DNA of 64,000 nucleotides, from assembly GCF_022682495.2 (NCBI RefSeq), contig NC_071389.1:103581951-103645950 (forward strand). The letters run 5' to 3'. The stretch comes from Desmodus rotundus (Eukaryota; Chordata; Mammalia; Chiroptera; Phyllostomidae). Every line of letters begins with the position of its first letter. Positions within the stretch are counted from its first letter, which is position 1. Of the stretch, positions 42,990 to 54,090 are shown piece after piece. A model generated the notes under the pieces. The model did not search any database and was not told the origin of the DNA. It saw nothing but the letters and a program-made list of their open reading frames with translations. The position numbers were made by a program, and so were the translations under genes.

Positions 42990-44095
42990 TAATTAAGTTT
43001 TTGATTTTAAACATTTTTAATTATACTTTGAGTGGCATTTATTTATCATATGCATCCATCATCTCTGTTTCCAGAACTTTTTCACGACCCACAGAGTAAC
43101 TCATTGACAGGCCAATAACTCCTCACTTCCTCCTATCTCTGATAATCTTTACTTTCTGTCTTTCTGAATTTGTCTATTCTAAATGTTTCATATAACTGGA
43201 GTCCTATAATAGCTATCCTTTTGTGGGTTTATTTCACTTAGCATCATGTTTTCAGTTGCATCCATGTTTTTAGCGATACTTTTTATGACAAAATAATTCA
43301 TTTTATGTATATGCCATATTTTGTGTATCCATTCATTTATTGATGGACATTTGGGTTGTTTCCACCTTTTGTATATTGTGAATCATGGTGCAACAAACTT
43401 TGCTTTATAGTATCAGTGTGAGTCCTGGTTTTCAATTCTTGTGGGTGTGTACCATATTTTGCCGTGTATAGTGTGCTCCCATGTTTAATTCACATCTACA
43501 TTTTTGTGCACATTATGCATGAGATTATTATTACTATTATTATTGCCATGGTATGTAATTATTTTACTCATGTATAATGGGCATCCTTATTTTTCTGTCT
43601 AAAATTTGGGCAAAAAAGTGTACACTGCAAAATTTGGTAGTTAGGAGTGAAATTGCTGGGTCATAGGATAATTTTTCATTTAGTTTTTTGAGGAACTGTT
43701 GAATTGTTTTCCACAATAATAATATCATTTTACAATTTCTACCAGCAATACACAAAGGTTCCCTTTTGCTATACATCTTTCCAACACTTATTTTTGTTTT
43801 TAAAATATTTCGATTATAGTCACCTGTGTAGGTGTGAACTGGTATTTCTTTGTGGTTGTGATTTACATATCCCTAAAGACTAATGGTGTTGAGCATGTTT
43901 ACTTGTGCTTATTAACCATTTGTGTATATTTTTTCGAGAACTATTTATCGAAGTCCTTTGCCTATGCTGGAATTGTTTTTCCTTTTGTTCTTGAGTTGTA
44001 AGAATTCTTTATATATTGTGAATGTAAATCCCTTATCTGATACATGGTTGTAGTAATTGTCTGCTACATGTAGACTGTGTTTTTACTTCCTTTTT
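42990..44095 (-). mobile_element. antisense L1 3' end and ORF2 C-terminus, split by a MITE
   Basis: 'TTTATTGATGGACATTTGGG' and 'GTGAATCATGGTGCAACAAA' give way to a MITE (43455-43639). The L1 text then resumes ('TAGGAGTGAAATTGCTGGGT', 'TTGAGGAACTGTTGAATTGT'). Minus-strand translation near 43776-43640 reads ILLLWKTIQQFLKKLNEKL and YDPAISLL, the L1 ORF2 C-terminal segment, out of frame further on. Confidence 0.7.
43455..43639. mobile_element. short inverted-repeat MITE (same family as 25999-26178)
   Basis: TA-flanked ends TTTTGCCGTGTATAG and, inverted, CCAAATTTTGCAGTGTACA. Internal ATTATGCATGAG faces GTATAATGGGC. It interrupts L1 ORF2 text that continues on both sides, which fixes the borders to within a few bases. 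Confidence 0.68.
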
Positions 44096-44097
44096 AA

Positions 44098-44310
44098 AAA
44101 ATATTTTATTTATGTATACAGAGAGGGGAAGGGAGGGAGAAAGAGAAGGAGAGAAACACTGATGTGCGAGAGAAACATCAGCCCACTGTTTCTCACATGC
44201 CCCCAACTGGGGACCTGGCATAACCCAGGCATGTGCCTAGACCTGGAATTGAACCAATGACCTTTCGGCTTGCGGGATGATGCCCAAGCCACTGAGCCAC
44301 ATGGCAGGGC
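44098..44310 (-). mobile_element. Ves SINE, antisense
   Basis: AAAATATTTTATTTATG tail side, AGAGGGGAAGGGAGGGAGAA, and a head ending CCACATGGCAGGGC. TTTTTACTTCCTTTT on the left and TTTTTACTTTCTTAA on the right suggest a diverged target duplication. A second antisense Ves follows 66 bp later. Confidence 0.88.
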
Positions 44311-44376
44311 TCTTTTTACTTTCTTAATAATATATTGCATATATAAGAGTTTTTATTTTATTTATTTTGTTTAAAG

Positions 44377-44572
44377 ATTATTTTTTTTTTAGACGGAGGG
44401 GAAGGGAGGGAGAAAGAAAGGGAGAGAAATATCAATGTGTGGTTGCCTCTTATGTGCCCCTCTACTGGGAACCCAGCCCAAAACCCAGGCATGTGCCCTG
44501 ATTGGGAATTGAACCAGTGACCCTTTGGTTCACAGGTCAGTGCTCAATCCACTGAGCCACACCAGCCAGGGC
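44377..44572 (-). mobile_element. Ves SINE, antisense
   Basis: A T-run, GACGGAGGGGAAGGGAGGGA, GTGGTTGCCTCTTATGTGCC and a head ending CACACCAGCCAGGGC. TAAGAGTTTTTATTT on the left and TAGAGTTTTTAATTT on the right resemble a target duplication. Confidence 0.9.
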
Positions 44573-44687
44573 TAGAGTTTTTAATTTATTTTTTAAATTT
44601 TAATGAATTCATTGGTTAATAAAATTATAGAGGTTTCAAGTATACAGTTCCTTGGAGAAATCAGCTAGCTGACAGTCTTATGGGAAG

Positions 44688-45284
44688 TCATTTGTAGGTA
44701 AATGTCTCCTTTTCTCTTGCTGCTTCTAAGATTTTCTCCTTCTGTTTCATCTTGGAGAATGTAATTATGATGTGCCATGGTGTGTTCCTCCTTGGGTCCA
44801 GCTTCTTTGGGACTCTCTGAGCTTCCTGGACTTCCTGGAAGTCTGTTTCCTTTGCCAGACTGGGGAAGTTCTCCTTCATTATTTGTTCAAATAAGTTTTC
44901 AATTTTTTGTTCTTCCTCTTCTCCTTCTGGCACCCCTATAATTCGGATGTTGGAACATTTCAAGATGTCCTGGAGGTTCCTAAGCCTCTCCTCATTTTTC
45001 CGAATTCTTGTTTCTTCATTCTTTTCTGGTTGGATGTTTGTTTCTTCCTTCTGGTCCACACCATTGATTTGAGTCCCAGTTTCCTTTCCATCACTATTGG
45101 TTCCCTGTACATTTTCCTTTGTTTCTCTTGGCATAGGCTTCATATTTTCATCTACTTTTCGAACAAATTCAACCAATTCTGTGTGTGTCTTGATAACCAG
45201 TGTTTTGAACTGTGCATCCGATAGGTTGGCTATCTCTTCCTCGCTTAGTTGTATTTTTTCTGGACCTTTGAAGTGTTCTGTCAT
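44688..45284 (-). pseudogene. HAL1 copy C ORF1, open for 198 codons, C-terminally truncated
   Basis: Starts ATG at 45284-45282 (MTEHFKGPEKIQLSEEEIAN). Order of parts: an N-terminal helix with 'LSDAQFKTLVIKTHTELVEF', a Glu/Lys/Gln-rich coiled coil to about residue 100, and an RNA-binding core from about 105 ('LQDILKCSNIRIIGVPEGEE', then 'DFQEVQEAQRVPKKLDPRRN'). It ends at a stop after KETFTYK. L1-type ORF1 proteins continue for over 60 more residues (C-terminal domain), absent here. It is the longest uninterrupted LINE frame in the window. It is still a truncated copy and I would not expect function. Confidence 0.8.
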
Positions 45285-45299
45285 TTGGCCCCCGCCCTT

Positions 45300-46054
45300 T
45301 TTTTTTTTTTTTTGTCTTGGCGCTTCTGTTACTTAAAGGGGCGGAGCCTTAGGTGTTCACCGGGATGGGGTAACGCTGATTGCTACGCTGTGACGCGGTA
45401 TGTGGGGAGGGGCCGAGAGGGAGCAATGGCGGCCGCTCCCCTCTCCACCAGACCTCAGTCCTTCACTCCGCTACCCACAGTCAAATTGGGCCCCTCTGGT
45501 GCTGGCTCCCGAGAGGGTGGGCTTGTGCACACTCTAGGCCCCCGTGGGTCTCTCCAACGACCTCTCTTGTGAGGCTGGGAGTCTCTCCTGCTGCCGCCCC
45601 AACCCCCAGGGGCTCTTTCAATCTGAGGTCTGAGGCTTTACTTCCCCGTGCTGGAGCCCTGGGTTACTCGGTCTGCTTCGTTCCCTGCTGGTCGTTCCGG
45701 TTTATCTGTGCGTGAGTGTGGGGCCGCGGGGTGCTACCCCCTGCTCTGCCTGCCCCACTCTCCACCACTCTGAGTCTGGCCCTCTCGGCCTATCTGTGCG
45801 CAAATGTGGGGTTGCAGGGTCTGCCAGTGGTCAGACTGCCTGCCCCATTTGTCCTACACTCCGCCAGTCTCGGTCCCACCACGGCCATGTGAGTCCTCTC
45901 CGCCCCGGTGCCCGTCTTCACCCCTCCTACCGGTCTGGATGTATGTTTCTTCTTTATCTACTTGGTGTCGGACTTCCTTGCCGTTCGATTTTCTGTTAGC
46001 TCTGGTTGTGCGAGGAGGTGTAGTGTGTCCACCTACGCCCCCATCTTGGTTCCT
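45300..46054 (-). promoter_or_regulatory. GC-rich 5'UTR and likely internal promoter of HAL1 copy C
   Basis: A CpG-rich block (e.g. GGGCGGAGCC, ACGCTGTGACGCGG, CGGCCGCTCCCC) follows the same order as 9740-10458. The start of the element on the minus strand keeps AAGATGGGGGCG, where copy A has AAGATGGCGGC, so the YY1-like box is altered. Promoter activity is inferred from the family. Confidence 0.5.
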
Positions 46055-46055
46055 T

Positions 46056-48575
46056 AAAATTATATTTTATTATGTAATTATACATCCTGATTTTTCCCCT
46101 TTGCCCACATCCACCCAGTGCCCCTACTCCCTCAGACAATCCCCCCACCATTGTTCATGTCCATGGGTCAGGCGTATAAGTTCTTTGGCAAGTTCTTTGG
46201 CTACTTCATTTCATATACTGTACTTTACATCCCCATGACTATTCTGTAACTATGTATTTGTACTTCTTAAGCCCCTCACCTCTTGGGCCCTTTCTCCCAC
46301 ACTCCCCTCCCATCTAGAAACCATCAAAACACTCCATATCCATGATTCTGTCTCTGTTCTTCTTGTTTGCTTGGTTTCTTTTTTAGAATCAATTTTTGGT
46401 GATATGCATTTGTTGCCATTTCATTGTTCATACTTTAGATCTTCTTCTTCTTCTTGAATAAGGCCCTTTACCATTTCTTATAATAATGGTTTTGTGATGA
46501 TGAACTGATTTAGTTTTTTCTTGTCAGGAGAGCTCTTTATCTGCCCTTCAATTCTAAATGATAGCTTTGCTGGGTACAGTAACCCTTGGCTGAAGGTGCC
46601 TGCTTTTCATGACTTTGAATATTTCTTGCCATTCCCTTCTGGCCTGCAAAGTTTCTTTTGATAAATCAGCTGGTAGTCTTATGGAAACTCGCGTGTAGGT
46701 AACTGACTGACTTTCTCTTGCTGCTTTTAAATTCTCTCTTTATCTTTAACCTTTGGCATTTTTATTATGATGTATCTTGGAGTGGGCCTCTTTTCATCCA
46801 TCTTGTTTGGGACTCTTTGTGCTTCATGGACTTGCATGTTTTTCCTTTGCCAAATTAGAAAAGTTTTCTTTCATTATTTGTTGAAATAGATTTCTAATTT
46901 CTTGCTCTTTCTCTATTCCTTCTGGCACCCCTATGATGCAAGTGTTGGAATGCTTGATGTTGTCCCAGAGGCTGTGACTCTCTCCTCTTTTTTTTTTTTG
47001 GATTGTTTTTTCTTCTTCTTGTTCCAGTTGGTTGTTTTTTACTTCCTTAAGCTCCACACTTGATCTGATTCTCAGCTTCTCCCCCTCTATTGTTGTTTCT
47101 CTGTAAATTGTTCTTTGTTTTAATTAGCGTATCCTTTGTTTCTGACTGGATCTTTTTTATGCTGTTGAAGTCCTAACTAAATTCCTGGCGCAACCTTATA
47201 ACCAGTTTTGTACTCTGCATCTGATAGCTTGCTTATCTCCATTTTGTTTAGCTCTTTTTCTGGAGTTTTGATCTCTTCTTTCATTTGGGCCGTGTTTGTC
47301 TACTCATTTGGCAGCTTCCCTGGGTTTGTTTCTGTGTGTTAAATAGAGCTACTTTGACTCTGGGTGTTGGTAGTGTGGACTTATGTAGTAGGTGTCCCAT
47401 AGGGTCCAGTGGCACAGCCTCCCCATCACCTAAGCTGGGTACTTGAGGTGTGCCCTTTGTGTGGGCTAAGCACACCCTCCTGTTGTAGTTTAGCCTTGAT
47501 TGCTGTTGGCAGATCAATGGGAGAGATTTACTCAGACCAGTCAGCTGCAAGGATTGGCTGTGATGACTTACCACCAACCTGTGCCCTCCATGGAGGATCA
47601 TGTGTGTAATGTCATGGTGGTGGTGCTCCAACATGGTTTGTAGCTGGCCCTGGGGTTTCCTGGGTGGTGCAGGCCAGGGTCAGCCCCCACCTATGTTTTG
47701 CCTGAGGCCGCCATGCTTGAGCTATAAAGCAATCTGACATGGCTGCTACTTGTGCTGGGCTTGGAGATTCCCAGGTGAAGCCAAGCTGAGAATCTAGGCT
47801 ATCTGCTGCTAGTGTCAGGCCTGGGGCTTCCTGAGGCCAGCTGTTGCTTGCTTGAGAGGGTTTAGGAAGCTGTGAAGCATGACCCAAGACCAGCCATTCA
47901 TATGGAAAAGCAGTTTGGGTAGGCCCGTAAGTTCGGTTGGGCATAGTCTCTGGGGATCTCCAAGGTGGGTCAAACAGTGTCAGCCAAGTTGATGGAGTCT
48001 CAGATATGGCACTAGACTGCTGGCTCTGTGGCCCTGCCTGCCTTTCTGTCTGAGAGAAAGCTGTCCCTGAGCTCTTGCCTTGATGCCAGACATTTTAGTT
48101 TCTCCCTGTATGCCACTGGTGCCTTTCAAGGTGCAACTCCTGTGCTGAAGCTGAAAAGGGAATGAGTCTGAGTAGGTGAGTCCATGTGTGGGTTCTCCCA
48201 AGAGGAACTTCTTGGGGCTCCAGCAGTCTCTCTCCCTGCATCAGTTCAATATGCTCTGGTTTTTGCAGCCAGAAGTTGCAGGATCTTATCTTTCTGGCTG
48301 TGGAACCCTGGGTTGGGGAGCCTAGTGTGGGGCTGGGACTCCTCTCTCCTGAGATATCCCTCCTGAACTTATATCCACCACAGATGGGTGAGGGACCAGC
48401 GTGCCCTGCATCTGTGTCCCTCCCTGCAGCCTGGATGGATGTGGTTTTCTCAGTTCTGCAGTTGTCAGGCCTCTACTGAGCTGCATCTCTAACTGTTCTG
48501 AGTGATGTTTACGTTTTAGTTGTAATTTTGATGTGGCTGTGTGAAGAGGTGAGCCATGTCTGCCTACCTCCACTT
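46056..48575 (-). mobile_element. HAL1-type half-LINE, older (copy D)
   Basis: It lies directly right of copy C in the same orientation. The 3' end with ATTTTATTATGTAATTATAC and a C-rich 3'UTR starts at 46056. ORF1 remnants lie at about 46490-47290. A long 5'UTR ends near 48575 (GTCTGCCTACCTCCACTTT on the plus strand). The 5'UTR resembles copy B (shared CTTGATGCCAGACATTTTAG / TTTCTCCCTGTATGCCAC text) rather than copies A and C. Confidence 0.7.
46490..47290 (-). pseudogene. HAL1 copy D ORF1, decayed
   Basis: The minus-strand stretch 47057-46824 reads a coiled coil (NNQLEQEEEKTIQKKKRG), then 'DNIKHSNTCIIGVPEGIEKE' and 'NLFQQIMKENFSNLAKEK', the same core as the other HAL1 ORF1 copies. The frame is lost on both sides. 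Confidence 0.7.
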
Positions 48576-48589
48576 TAATCTTTATTATT

Positions 48590-51100
48590 TTCTTCTTCTG
48601 GCTTTGAGTTTAGTTTTCTCTGTTTTCTATTTCTTTAAGGTGTACATTAGGTTATTGATTTGATATCTTACAGTGATGGGTATTTACAATGATAAATTAT
48701 GCTTTGGTCACTGATTACTCTGTATCCCATCACTTTTGTTATTTTGTTGTTTGGTGTTCATTTGTCTGTTGAGTATTTTTAGGTTTTCCTGGTTGAGTTC
48801 TTTTTTGAACCAGTGTTTTAAGTGTGTGCATTTTAATATCTGTGAATTTTCCAGTTTTCCTTCTGTCATTTATTTCTAGTTTCATTCTCATCATTGAAAA
48901 AGATATTGTGTGTTTTTAATCTTTATAAACTTCTTGAGACTTTTTTTGTGCCCTAACATGGTCTGACCCGAAGAATAGTTTCATGTGAACTTGAGAAGTA
49001 TATTTATTCTGCTGTTGTTAGGTGGAGTTAGCTTTGGTTGTTTTACAGTGTTATTCACATCTTGTTTTTAATTATCAAAATTCTGTCTGGATGGTCTATC
49101 CATTATTGAAAATGGTATATTCTTTGAATTCTCCAACTATAATTCTACACTCGCCTATTTTTCCCTTGAGATTTGTCAGTGTTTGCTTAATATATTTTGA
49201 GACTCTGATATTTGGTGCATATATCTTTATAATTACCATATCTGCTTGATGAATTTACCCTCTTGCCAGTATATATTGTCTTTCTTTGGCTCATCAGTTT
49301 TTGATAAAGTTTTTAAAAGTTTATTTTGTTTTATATTACTATAGCAACAAATACTAGTGATTTTGTATGTGAGATGTGAAGTCTCTTGTAGACTATATAG
49401 AGTTGGATCATTTTAAATTTCCATTCTACCAATGTCTGCCTTTTGATTAGAAAATTTAATATCATTATATTTAGTTACTTCTGACAAAGGACTTTTTTTT
49501 TGCCCTTTTTCCCCCTCTGTATGTCTAATACCTTTTGTGTAACTCATTCCCTCCATTACTGCCTTTTTTGTATGTTTAGTTGATTTTTTTTTTTGTAGTG
49601 AATTGTTTTGGTTCTCTTCTCATTTTCTTTTGTGTATAATTTTTAGATATTGTCCTTGTGATTACCATGGGGATTACATTTACATAAGTTTATGTTGTAT
49701 CTGTCTAATGTGATTTGAAAACAACTTAATTGGCAATTAAAAACTCTGTTCCTGTATAGCCTCATCCTCCTTTATGAGAGAGTAAATTACATCTTAAACA
49801 TTATATGCTTGACATCAGAGATTTACAATTCTTTTCTATGTCTTGAAAATCATGTAGGAAATAAAAAGTGTACTTATAAAAATATGATAAATACTACATT
49901 TTGTATTTGTATATGTAGTTTCTTTATTTTTAAAGATTGTAGTTATTTATTTTTAGAGAGAGGGGAAGGGAAGGAGATAGGGAGGGAGAGAAACATCAGT
50001 GTGTGATTGCTTCTCCCACACCTGCTACAGGAGACCTGGCCTGCATCCCAGGCCTGTGCCTTGACTGGGAATTGAACTGGCGATACTTTGCTTTGCAGTC
50101 CGCTCAATCCACTGAGCCATGCCAGCCGGGGCTGCCCATGGAGTTTCTTATACTAAAGATCTTTTTCCTTCATTCTGCTCAGGTTACTGTTATTTCAGCA
50201 TAAATCTTTGACTCTCGAGCGTTTCTTGTAGAGTAAGTAGGTCTAGTGGTAAGAATTCCCTCAGCTTTTACTTGGGTATTTCTTTATTTTTCCTTCATGT
50301 TTGGATAAGTTTTGCTGGATATATATATTCTCTTATGAAAGGTGTTTTCTCTCAGTATTTCATATAATGTCATCATCACTGCCCTTTAGTGTCTCCAGTG
50401 TTTCCTGGTGAAAAATTGGTGGGAAATCTTACTGAGGATTCCTGGTACTTCCTGCTTTCAAGATTGTCTTTCAACAGTTTGATTGTAATGTATCCTGTTG
50501 TGTCTCTTTTGCGTTTATCCCAATTGTAAGTTGTGATTCTTAGGCTTGTAGATTTGTATTCATTATCAAATTTGTGAAGTTTTCAGCCATTATTTCTTCA
50601 AATAATCTTTCAACCTTGTTTTGTTTTTCTTCTGGGTCCCTCATAGTGCACGTGTTGGTCTGCTTGATCTGCCCCCACAGTTCCCTTAGACTTTATTCAC
50701 TTACCTTTGTTTTTTCAGTCTCTATAATTGTAATTTTGGCCTTACTACTGGTAGTTACTGGTGAAAGTCCTGACTCTCAATATCAATATTCATCTTGAGG
50801 GTGCAGGAGGTAGGTGGTAGGGAACTTACCACTTCCTTCTTAATGGGCAGAAGTTCAGGCTCCCTACTTGGCTTTTTGTGCTGTCACCCTGGCTGGATGC
50901 TGGGTCATTGTATTGAAGCCCGGCCGAGGTGCAAGTCTAGGCTTCTACTTGGCCTTTGCTGGTGTGGGTGTGGAGTTGGTGCCACATTTTTTTCTGTGGT
51001 ATTTGGATGGAGTAAAGGGTCTATTGTCTAAAAGTTTTTGTCTTCCTAGGCTGTCATTCCAATTGTATTTCTCCATTTCTTTTGCTGGTTTCAAGATTTT
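48590..51100 (-). mobile_element. antisense L1 5' half, older (endonuclease, ORF1, 5'UTR)
   Basis: 48640-49480 carries antisense L1 endonuclease text ('TTTCATGTGAACTTGAGAAG', 'TTTCTAGTTTCATTCTCATC'). 50200-50770 carries antisense ORF1 text of an old type ('GTTTTGCTGGATATATATAT', 'TTTGATTGTAATGTATCC', 'TTTTCAGCCATTATTTCTTC'). A G-rich 5' part follows to about 51100. A Ves SINE interrupts it. Fully decayed. Confidence 0.6.
49928..50132 (-). mobile_element. Ves SINE, antisense
   Basis: TTTTAAAGATTGTAGTTATT tail side, GAGAGGGGAAGGGAAGGAGA, CTGGCGATACTTTGC and a head ending CATGCCAGCCGGGGC. Flanks ATGTAGTTTCTT and ATGGAGTTTCTT look like a target duplication. Confidence 0.9.
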
Positions 51101-51529
51101 TTTCTTTTTATTTTTTTATTCAAATTTTAATTTAATTCCAATTTTCATTCAGATTTTTAAAGAAATTTGTATTGTGATTTGGTTTATCCTTTCTAGGGTT
51201 TGCTCAGACTCTTCTTTCTGTGGGTTATTGTCTTTTGCCTAATTTGCAATATTTTCAGACATTTCTTTGAATGTTTTTTTCAGCCCTGTCTTCTTTTTCC
51301 TTTAAAGTTACATCTTTTGTTATAGTCCTACTGATCCCTGAGGCTCCATTTAAAAAAAGTTTTTCCCCTCCAAATCTGTTTTCTTTTGTTGTTTAGATTG
51401 GATAATTTTTGTTTTTCCCTCACTGATTATTCCTTTTGTCTCCTCCATTCTGCTATTAGTCTCCTCCATTGGGGTTTTTCTTTTTAGAGGTTTTTGTTAT
51501 TTTTTACTAATGCTTAGTTTTTTTTATAA

Positions 51530-52360
51530 CAGTTTTAGTATTACAGAAAAATTGAGCAGATAGTACAGAGCTTTCATGTTTAGTCCTCCCTCCCCGCAGT
51601 GTCACTTTTATTCATACTTTTAATTAGTATGCTATATTACCTATAATTAATCAAATGATAGTAATACTATTAGGTAAAGTTGATAGTTCATTTGAACTTC
51701 CTTAATTTTTTCATAATATGTTTTTTATTTTCAGGATTCCATCCAGGATACCACATTATATTCAGTAATCAGATCACTTTAGGCTCCTCTTGGTTGTGTC
51801 ATTTTCTCAGATACCTTGTTTTTGACGACCTTTACATTTTTTTTAGTCCTCATTCCCCACTTCTTTCCCCCCCTTTTTTTTCTTTGACCATGGGCAGTTT
51901 TTAGGAGTCAGGTATATTCTAAGATGCCTCTGTGTTGGAATTTGTCTGATGTTTTTGTCATCATTTGACGGACTGGGGTGTGGGTTTTTAGGGGGAAGAT
52001 TGCAGAGGTGTCTACTTGCATACTGTTGCCATTTTCATCACATACAAGGGCAAATCTATCAGCATGGTTTATGACCGTTGAAGTTGGTGTTATTACCTTG
52101 CTTACATAGTGTTTGTCAGAATTCTCCTTTGTGAAGCTCCCACCCTCCCTGTTTCCATGTTGTACTCTTAGGAATGAAATCATGTTCTCCTTTAGTGGGC
52201 AATATATAGATAACTGGGACTTTTCTGCATAGTAAATTGGTCTCCTACATTTATTAATTTAGTCAGTCATTTATTACTATCAGGAGGGACTCATGGGTAT
52301 TTATTTTATACTTTGGGTAATAATGTAGTACTGCTTTATGTAATTTGTTGCTCATAATTT
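51530..52360 (-). mobile_element. ancient L1 3' region, antisense
   Basis: 'TACAGAAAAATTGAGCAGAT', 'CCATCCAGGATACCACATTA', 'GGAATTTGTCTGATGTTTTT' and 'GTTTGTCAGAATTCTCC' match the antisense of old mammalian L1M 3'UTRs. No coding potential. Confidence 0.5.
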
Positions 52361-53340
52361 TTTAGCTTTGGCCATTGAGAGCACTTTCACTTGGCTCATG
52401 TGTTCCTTTGACATACCTGACCATGAATTAAAAAAAAAAAGAAATTTTATCACAGCTTTTTTCAGTTACAATTTCCATTTGGTTCTTCATCTGTCTTCTA
52501 TTTTTTTGATAAGAATCTCTGTTCATTGTTATGTGGCTTTCGTTCCTAGTTGAAGCCATTTTATTATGGCTGCTTGTGTGTTGCTTAATTCTAACATCTT
52601 TGCATTTTCAGTGTTAGCATCTATTGATTGTCTCTTTCCATTTACATTCTTGTTTTTCCTGTATTGTTAATTCCCATACTTAATTCCCATACTCTGTTAA
52701 TAATATGTAATATAAGTAAATAAATGGGAACCCACGCATATGTTGTTATTGATAAAGGAGCACAATCAGACATGTTTAGAGACCACTGCACAAGACACTC
52801 TAGTGATGTCTTTTCCTGGAGCTTGGGAACTAGGGATCTTTTCTTGTCCCTCTCCTCCCCTCTTGATCCTTGTCTCTCACATTGAACTTGGCTGCCATTG
52901 TTACCTATGTCCCTGTTGCTTAATTAGTTTCTAGAGTATACCAGATGCTGGTACTTGAGACTGTATAAAATGCTTAACACTTCTCTCAGTTACTTCCATT
53001 TTCTTGCAGAATATCTTGACTTTCATGGAAAGCGGGCTGCTTTCTGCAAGGACTGAGGATGTAAATTTGGGCTGGAAACTGTCATATGTTCTTTCAAATA
53101 AGTTCCCAAAACAACCCATTTGTAGATGATGAAAATTGTAATTGCATAACATCCATTTTACTTAATTTAAAATGCTTTGATATCATCATAAGTATTAATG
53201 GACTTTAATGAGATCTTGTCATCTAAGAGAAATAAGCGATGTTTTGCAAAGTCTACTTATAGGCTGGCCAAATTAAAGGCTGTATTTTTAATTCCTTACC
53301 CCATTATTATATTGTTTTAGAATTAAGTGATTTATTTATT
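52361..53340. other. intron 4 segment, nothing firmly recognised
   Basis: No gene. Open frames on both strands lack homology I can name. Confidence 0.35.
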
Positions 53341-53344
53341 TACT

Positions 53345-53925
53345 TTTAATTAGGCCACAAATGCTTTATTAGATGAAATTACAAATGCTAATTATTATAC
53401 AATTAAAAATACTAAATGCAGCTTAAGAGTTTTTCCATCATTGTGTTATGCTTAAAGTCAAATACAAGGAAATCACTTACTATCAGAGCCCTAAATTAAA
53501 ATTTTTTCTGGTATGACAAAATTACAACAAAATTAAAAGTTCTGTTTAACAAAAATGTATACCACTATGTAAAAATAAATAGTAATTAGAAATGTAAAAA
53601 CAAAATGCAGCAATTAGAATCACATAAATACAAACTAAAGAGAATGAAAAATGAAAACAGAATGTAGTGCAAGCCAGCAGACCTTTACTACCAGACTGAA
53701 ACAAGAGGAATTTTCTTTTGTTTTTTAATTGTTATTCTATTACAATTGTCCCAATTTTTTCCCCTTTGCCCTTTTCCACCCAGCCAATCCTGATTTTTTT
53801 CTATAGGATAATTATGCTTATTTAAAAATTCTTGTCTAAGTTGGGCAGTGGCACTGGGGCTACAACAGATAGGCATTTTCAAAAGTTGGAATGAATTTGT
53901 AAGTCACAGAACAGGTAATTTAAGA
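53345..53925 (-). pseudogene. possible processed pseudogene or antisense transcript 3'UTR
   Basis: Reading the minus strand, the block looks like an mRNA 3'UTR. It has T-rich, CpG-poor unique text and a canonical AATAAA at 53370-53365, followed within about 20 bases by a degraded A-rich run (minus-strand AAAAGTAAATAAATAAATCA). A short LINE 3' end (53712-53800) splits it. I recognise no protein in it and cannot name a source gene. Target duplications are not clear. It could equally be ordinary intron. Confidence 0.35.
53712..53800 (-). mobile_element. short 5'-truncated LINE/HAL1 3' end
   Basis: TTTTTTAATTGTTATTCTATT, ACAATTGTCCCAATTTTTTC and C-rich CACCCAGCCAATCC recall the 3' ends of the HAL1 copies (ATTACAGTTGTCCCATT). 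About 90 bp only. Confidence 0.6.
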
Positions 53926-54018
53926 ATCAACTTTTATATCTTGCTTACTGATCTTTCAATGTAGTAGTCTTTCTTTATATGTTTTTATAGTGTTTGAAAA
54001 TTTTTTATTTTTTTTTAG

Positions 54019-54090
54019 GTAGGTAGCCATCCAAGCTTCCTGAAGGAGGTTCGAGATCACATGCAAGACTCTTTCCTGATGCAGCCTGAG
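54019..54090 (+). CDS. ZMYM2: ZMYM2 coding exon 5 (linker, 24 codons)
   Basis: A small 72-nt exon, phase 0 at both ends, after TTTTTTTTAG at 54018 and before GAG|GTAAGT at 54091. It encodes residues 506-529, VGSHPSFLKEVRDHMQDSFL and MQPE, the linker between MYM fingers 4 and 5. It holds no cysteine. It is separated from exon 4 by 14.9 kb and from exon 6 by 7 kb, and could be skipped without frame loss. Confidence 0.96.

Larger units (their letters stand above)
44656..46054 (-). mobile_element. HAL1-type half-LINE, 3'-truncated (copy C)
   Basis: The 5' terminus is at about 46054 (AGGAACCAAGATGGGGGCGT on the minus strand). The 5'UTR is GC-rich and ORF1 spans 45284-44688, but the element stops within the ORF1 C-terminal domain. 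It is replaced at about 44655 by text of an L1 3' end. ORF1 and 5'UTR are very similar to copy A by eye. LINE copies normally lose their 5' end, so loss of the 3' end points to a later deletion or recombination. Confidence 0.78.

Noticed and set aside
44688..45284. 198-codon open frame as a host protein gene
   Set aside because: It is LINE ORF1p-like, lacks the C-terminal domain, and is one of five related copies in the window.
47281..47944. Minus-strand open frames of 110-117 codons
   Set aside because: They fall in the 5'UTR of HAL1 copy D, have low-complexity composition and no recognised domain.
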